Source: Rhynchopus sp. YZ270_cl-10
Taxonomy: Eukaryota > Euglenozoa > Diplonemea > Diplonemida > Diplonemidae
Direction: 5' to 3'
Assembly (NCBI GenBank): GCA_964035575.1
Contig: OZ037845.1
Coordinates: 744,001-808,000, forward strand
Length of the DNA stretch: 64,000 bases
In this document: in pieces, positions 62,547 through 64,000 of the stretch
How the letters are laid out: each line of letters begins with the position of its first letter
How positions within the stretch are numbered: the first letter of the stretch is position 1
Translations under genes and position numbers: made by a program
The notes under the pieces: model-generated
The model's input: the letters and a program-made list of their open reading frames with translations, nothing else
Told to the model about the DNA's origin: nothing
The model's database searches: none

Positions 62547-63446
62547 TCAGCAAATCCACTCAGAGCTTTTGAGGGACGAGAGGGCACGATGCTTTCGGGA
62601 GGGGTGGTTTTGGTGCTGCGCCTTTCTCGCCGCACCTACCGGGGAGAAGTATACACTAAGGTGCTCCAGGTATTGTGTGTGCCGTGGATGCACCCCTCTT
62701 CCACCCCCTACCTCTCTGGTAACGACTTGCCTGTCATGATGGCCTGGTATGTCACCCCGTTGCCTTCTTCTTGCAACTTCTGTGTACACTGCCAACTCGG
62801 AAAGCAAAGAGGATTGCTCCTTGTTGAAATCCAGGGTTTCTTGACTGGAATGTCCACCCCCAATTGAATCTGCCCATTGCATTTTAGAGGGTTTCGTCAG
62901 CGCCCTCGAGACAACCACCGCTCGCTTTGTGTCTGCAGCAATGTGTTTCTTCTTCTTCTTCCTTCGCGACACCACCACCCCTCCCGGCTCCTCTCCTGCA
63001 ACCCACTGTGCAAACCGCGCTGCAGCTGCCCCACCACCTTCATGAATTTTTTTGTGAACCAGAGGTGCATGGGAAGCAGCACCGATAGGTGGAGGTGTAG
63101 GTCGCTCCAAAGCTTCCAAAGGAGGCAGCCGTGCGGACCCTGGACGTGGTACATTTTTGACACGCCTCTGTGCAACAGAATGCAACGTTGTCAAAAAATT
63201 CGTCGTCCCAACAGGCAATTCCACCGCAGTGCTCGCACTCTGCGTATCCCCAGCCCCATCCACCTTCGCCCCCAAGGTACACCGCGACCCACTCCCCTTC
63301 CTCAAATAATACAACCCCATATACAATGAACGGTCCGCAATTGCCTTCAGACTCGCCTGTACTAAGGTTTCGATTCCATGAAGCACATTAGGGGTGGTGC
63401 CTGTGTGGCTAGAAGGAAGTGGCGCTGATGCAAAAGGCCCTAGCAT
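62547..63446 (-). CDS. Hypothetical basic protein
   Basis: 299 residues open from the ATG at 63446. I do not recognise it. Visible features are an Ala/Pro-rich N-terminal half, a KKKKKH basic run near residue 170 that could be a nuclear localisation signal, and a Ser-rich segment. The end after about residue 245 (GGGRGVHPRH...) looks unlike protein and may lie beyond a splice site or be wrong frame; a GTAGGG...CTTAG segment at about 62649-62704 could be an intron giving a different C terminus, but its 5' site departs from the GTAT seen in the other introns. It begins 172 bp upstream of the myosin start. Composition and position suggest a real gene; the exact ends are uncertain. Confidence 0.45.
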   Translation of the reverse strand: MLGPFASAPLPSSHTGTTPNVLHGIETLVQASLKAIADRSLYMGLYYLRKGSGSRCTLGAKVDGAGDTQSASTAVELPVGTTNFLTTLHSVAQRRVKNVPRPGSARLPPLEALERPTPPPIGAASHAPLVHKKIHEGGGAAAARFAQWVAGEEPGGVVVSRRKKKKKHIAADTKRAVVVSRALTKPSKMQWADSIGGGHSSQETLDFNKEQSSLLSELAVYTEVARRRQRGDIPGHHDRQVVTREVGGGRGVHPRHTQYLEHLSVYFSPVGAARKAQHQNHPSRKHRALSSLKSSEWIC

Positions 63447-63596
63447 AGTGAAAAATCAACGAACCATAGAGGGCGGGGGTGGTATCATTGCTTTGAGAGG
63501 TATAGAAAGAATGGCAAGAAATGTGTGTTGTAAGTGTTCCTAGTGGATGTGGGGTTTGATATTAGAGGGAAATTCGGTGCAGAGAAAGGAATGTTT

Positions 63597-63622
63597 ATAA
63601 GATGACCCTAAGCCTCTTTAGA
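63597..63622 (+). repeat. Dispersed hairpin, CTAAGC type, shortened
   Basis: ATAAGATGACC, then CTAAGCCTCTTTAG. The left flank is identical to 42920, but the loop and right arm are shortened to CTTTAG. Confidence 0.5.
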
Positions 63623-63723
63623 GAAATGGTGGTTACGCATGGCTTCGGCTGACCTAACAAAAGTACATATAAATGTTGGGTGATGGCATAAGCCCGGTAA
63701 AAGAAGGGGGAAAAAAGTAGAGT

Positions 63724-63758
63724 CGAAATACAAAAGCCCTCTCGTGAACAGTGTACCT
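63724..63758 (+). repeat. Short dispersed motif (pairs with 54687-54720)
   Basis: GAAATACAAAAGCCCTCTCG, then TGAACAGTGTACCT. It contains the CTCTCGT heptamer without the usual stem arms. Confidence 0.5.
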
Positions 63759-63829
63759 TGGTTGACCGGCTGTACTGGGGTGGGCCAATCATGCAGTCCA
63801 TCCATTTCGTGGTTTACATCTGATATGTG

Positions 63830-64000
63830 CTACTCCCGCTTCCACTCATCAGTCAGATGAACGGGGATCATTGCGAACAGAGTATTAGGTCTAAGACAAA
63901 TTGGGAGGGGAGCGTAAAGCAAAAATTTGGAGATAAATGGGAGGAAAGATACTGGGTGAAAAGTGGCTACCACTGTGGGAAGAGTCTCGCAATACTTAGC
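63830..64000 (-). CDS. Possible C-terminal end of a gene entering from the right edge
   Basis: The minus-strand frame is open for 56 codons from the window edge to a TAG at 63830. The residues are hydrophobic then polar (FHPVSFLPFISKFLLYAPLP, ending HLTDEWKRE) and look protein-like, and the strand agrees with all other genes. A frame of this length can occur by chance, and no family is recognisable. Confidence 0.25.
   Translation of the reverse strand, partial: AKYCETLPTVVATFHPVSFLPFISKFLLYAPLPICLRPNTLFAMIPVHLTDEWKRE

Larger units (their letters stand above)
63447..63829. other. Intergenic stretch with dispersed motifs
   Basis: No convincing gene. It contains a hairpin copy (63597-63622) and the motif at 63724-63758. 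Confidence 0.5.

Overview
This window looks like nuclear DNA of a unicellular eukaryote. It holds a divergent TATA-binding protein, a LAMMER-type kinase, a myosin, a kelch protein, secreted and GPI-type surface proteins, and five short GT-AG introns (46-57 nt) that restore open frames. I cannot place the lineage. Every gene I can support lies on the minus strand, most genes lack introns, and two large surface-protein genes form head-to-tail arrays. That layout recalls the one-way gene clusters of euglenozoans or dinoflagellates, but this is inference from layout only.

Layout. 1-1250: TBP-like gene, running off the left edge. About 1347-26043: nine near-identical tandem units (basic period about 2.63 kb), each with one secreted cysteine-rich gene built from 88-residue, 12-cysteine modules. 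Module number varies between copies (3,3,5,3,3,3,3,4,4). 26166-27015: two-exon zinc-binding protein. About 27581-39226: five tandem units (about 2.34 kb), each with a two-domain, apparently GPI-anchored surface protein gene. 39227-45184: AT-rich, gene-poor DNA with a small membrane-protein gene, a DNA-transposon-like element with 44-bp terminal inverted repeats, a palindromic GGGACC-rich element and many dispersed hairpin motifs. 45185-52451: three-exon gene for a type I membrane protein of about 2,390 residues with 16-17 cadherin-like repeats. 52452-55444: gene-poor DNA with the same dispersed motifs. 55445-64000: LAMMER kinase, kelch protein, myosin, an unknown protein and a possible partial gene at the right edge.

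How the genes relate. At least 15 of the genes encode secreted or surface-anchored proteins (nine cysteine-rich, five GPI-type, one giant adhesin-like), so the window is rich in cell-surface functions, next to unrelated housekeeping and regulatory genes. The arrays show active unequal exchange or gene conversion at three scales: whole gene units, 264-bp modules inside the gene, and a 6-bp microsatellite just after the stop codon.

The most unusual non-genic signal is a dispersed short hairpin. Its 7-nt loop (CTCTCGT) is kept while the two stem strands change together (CTAAGC/GCTTAG versus TGTGC/GCACA), and all copies I found lie in one orientation. It is a candidate structured RNA element.
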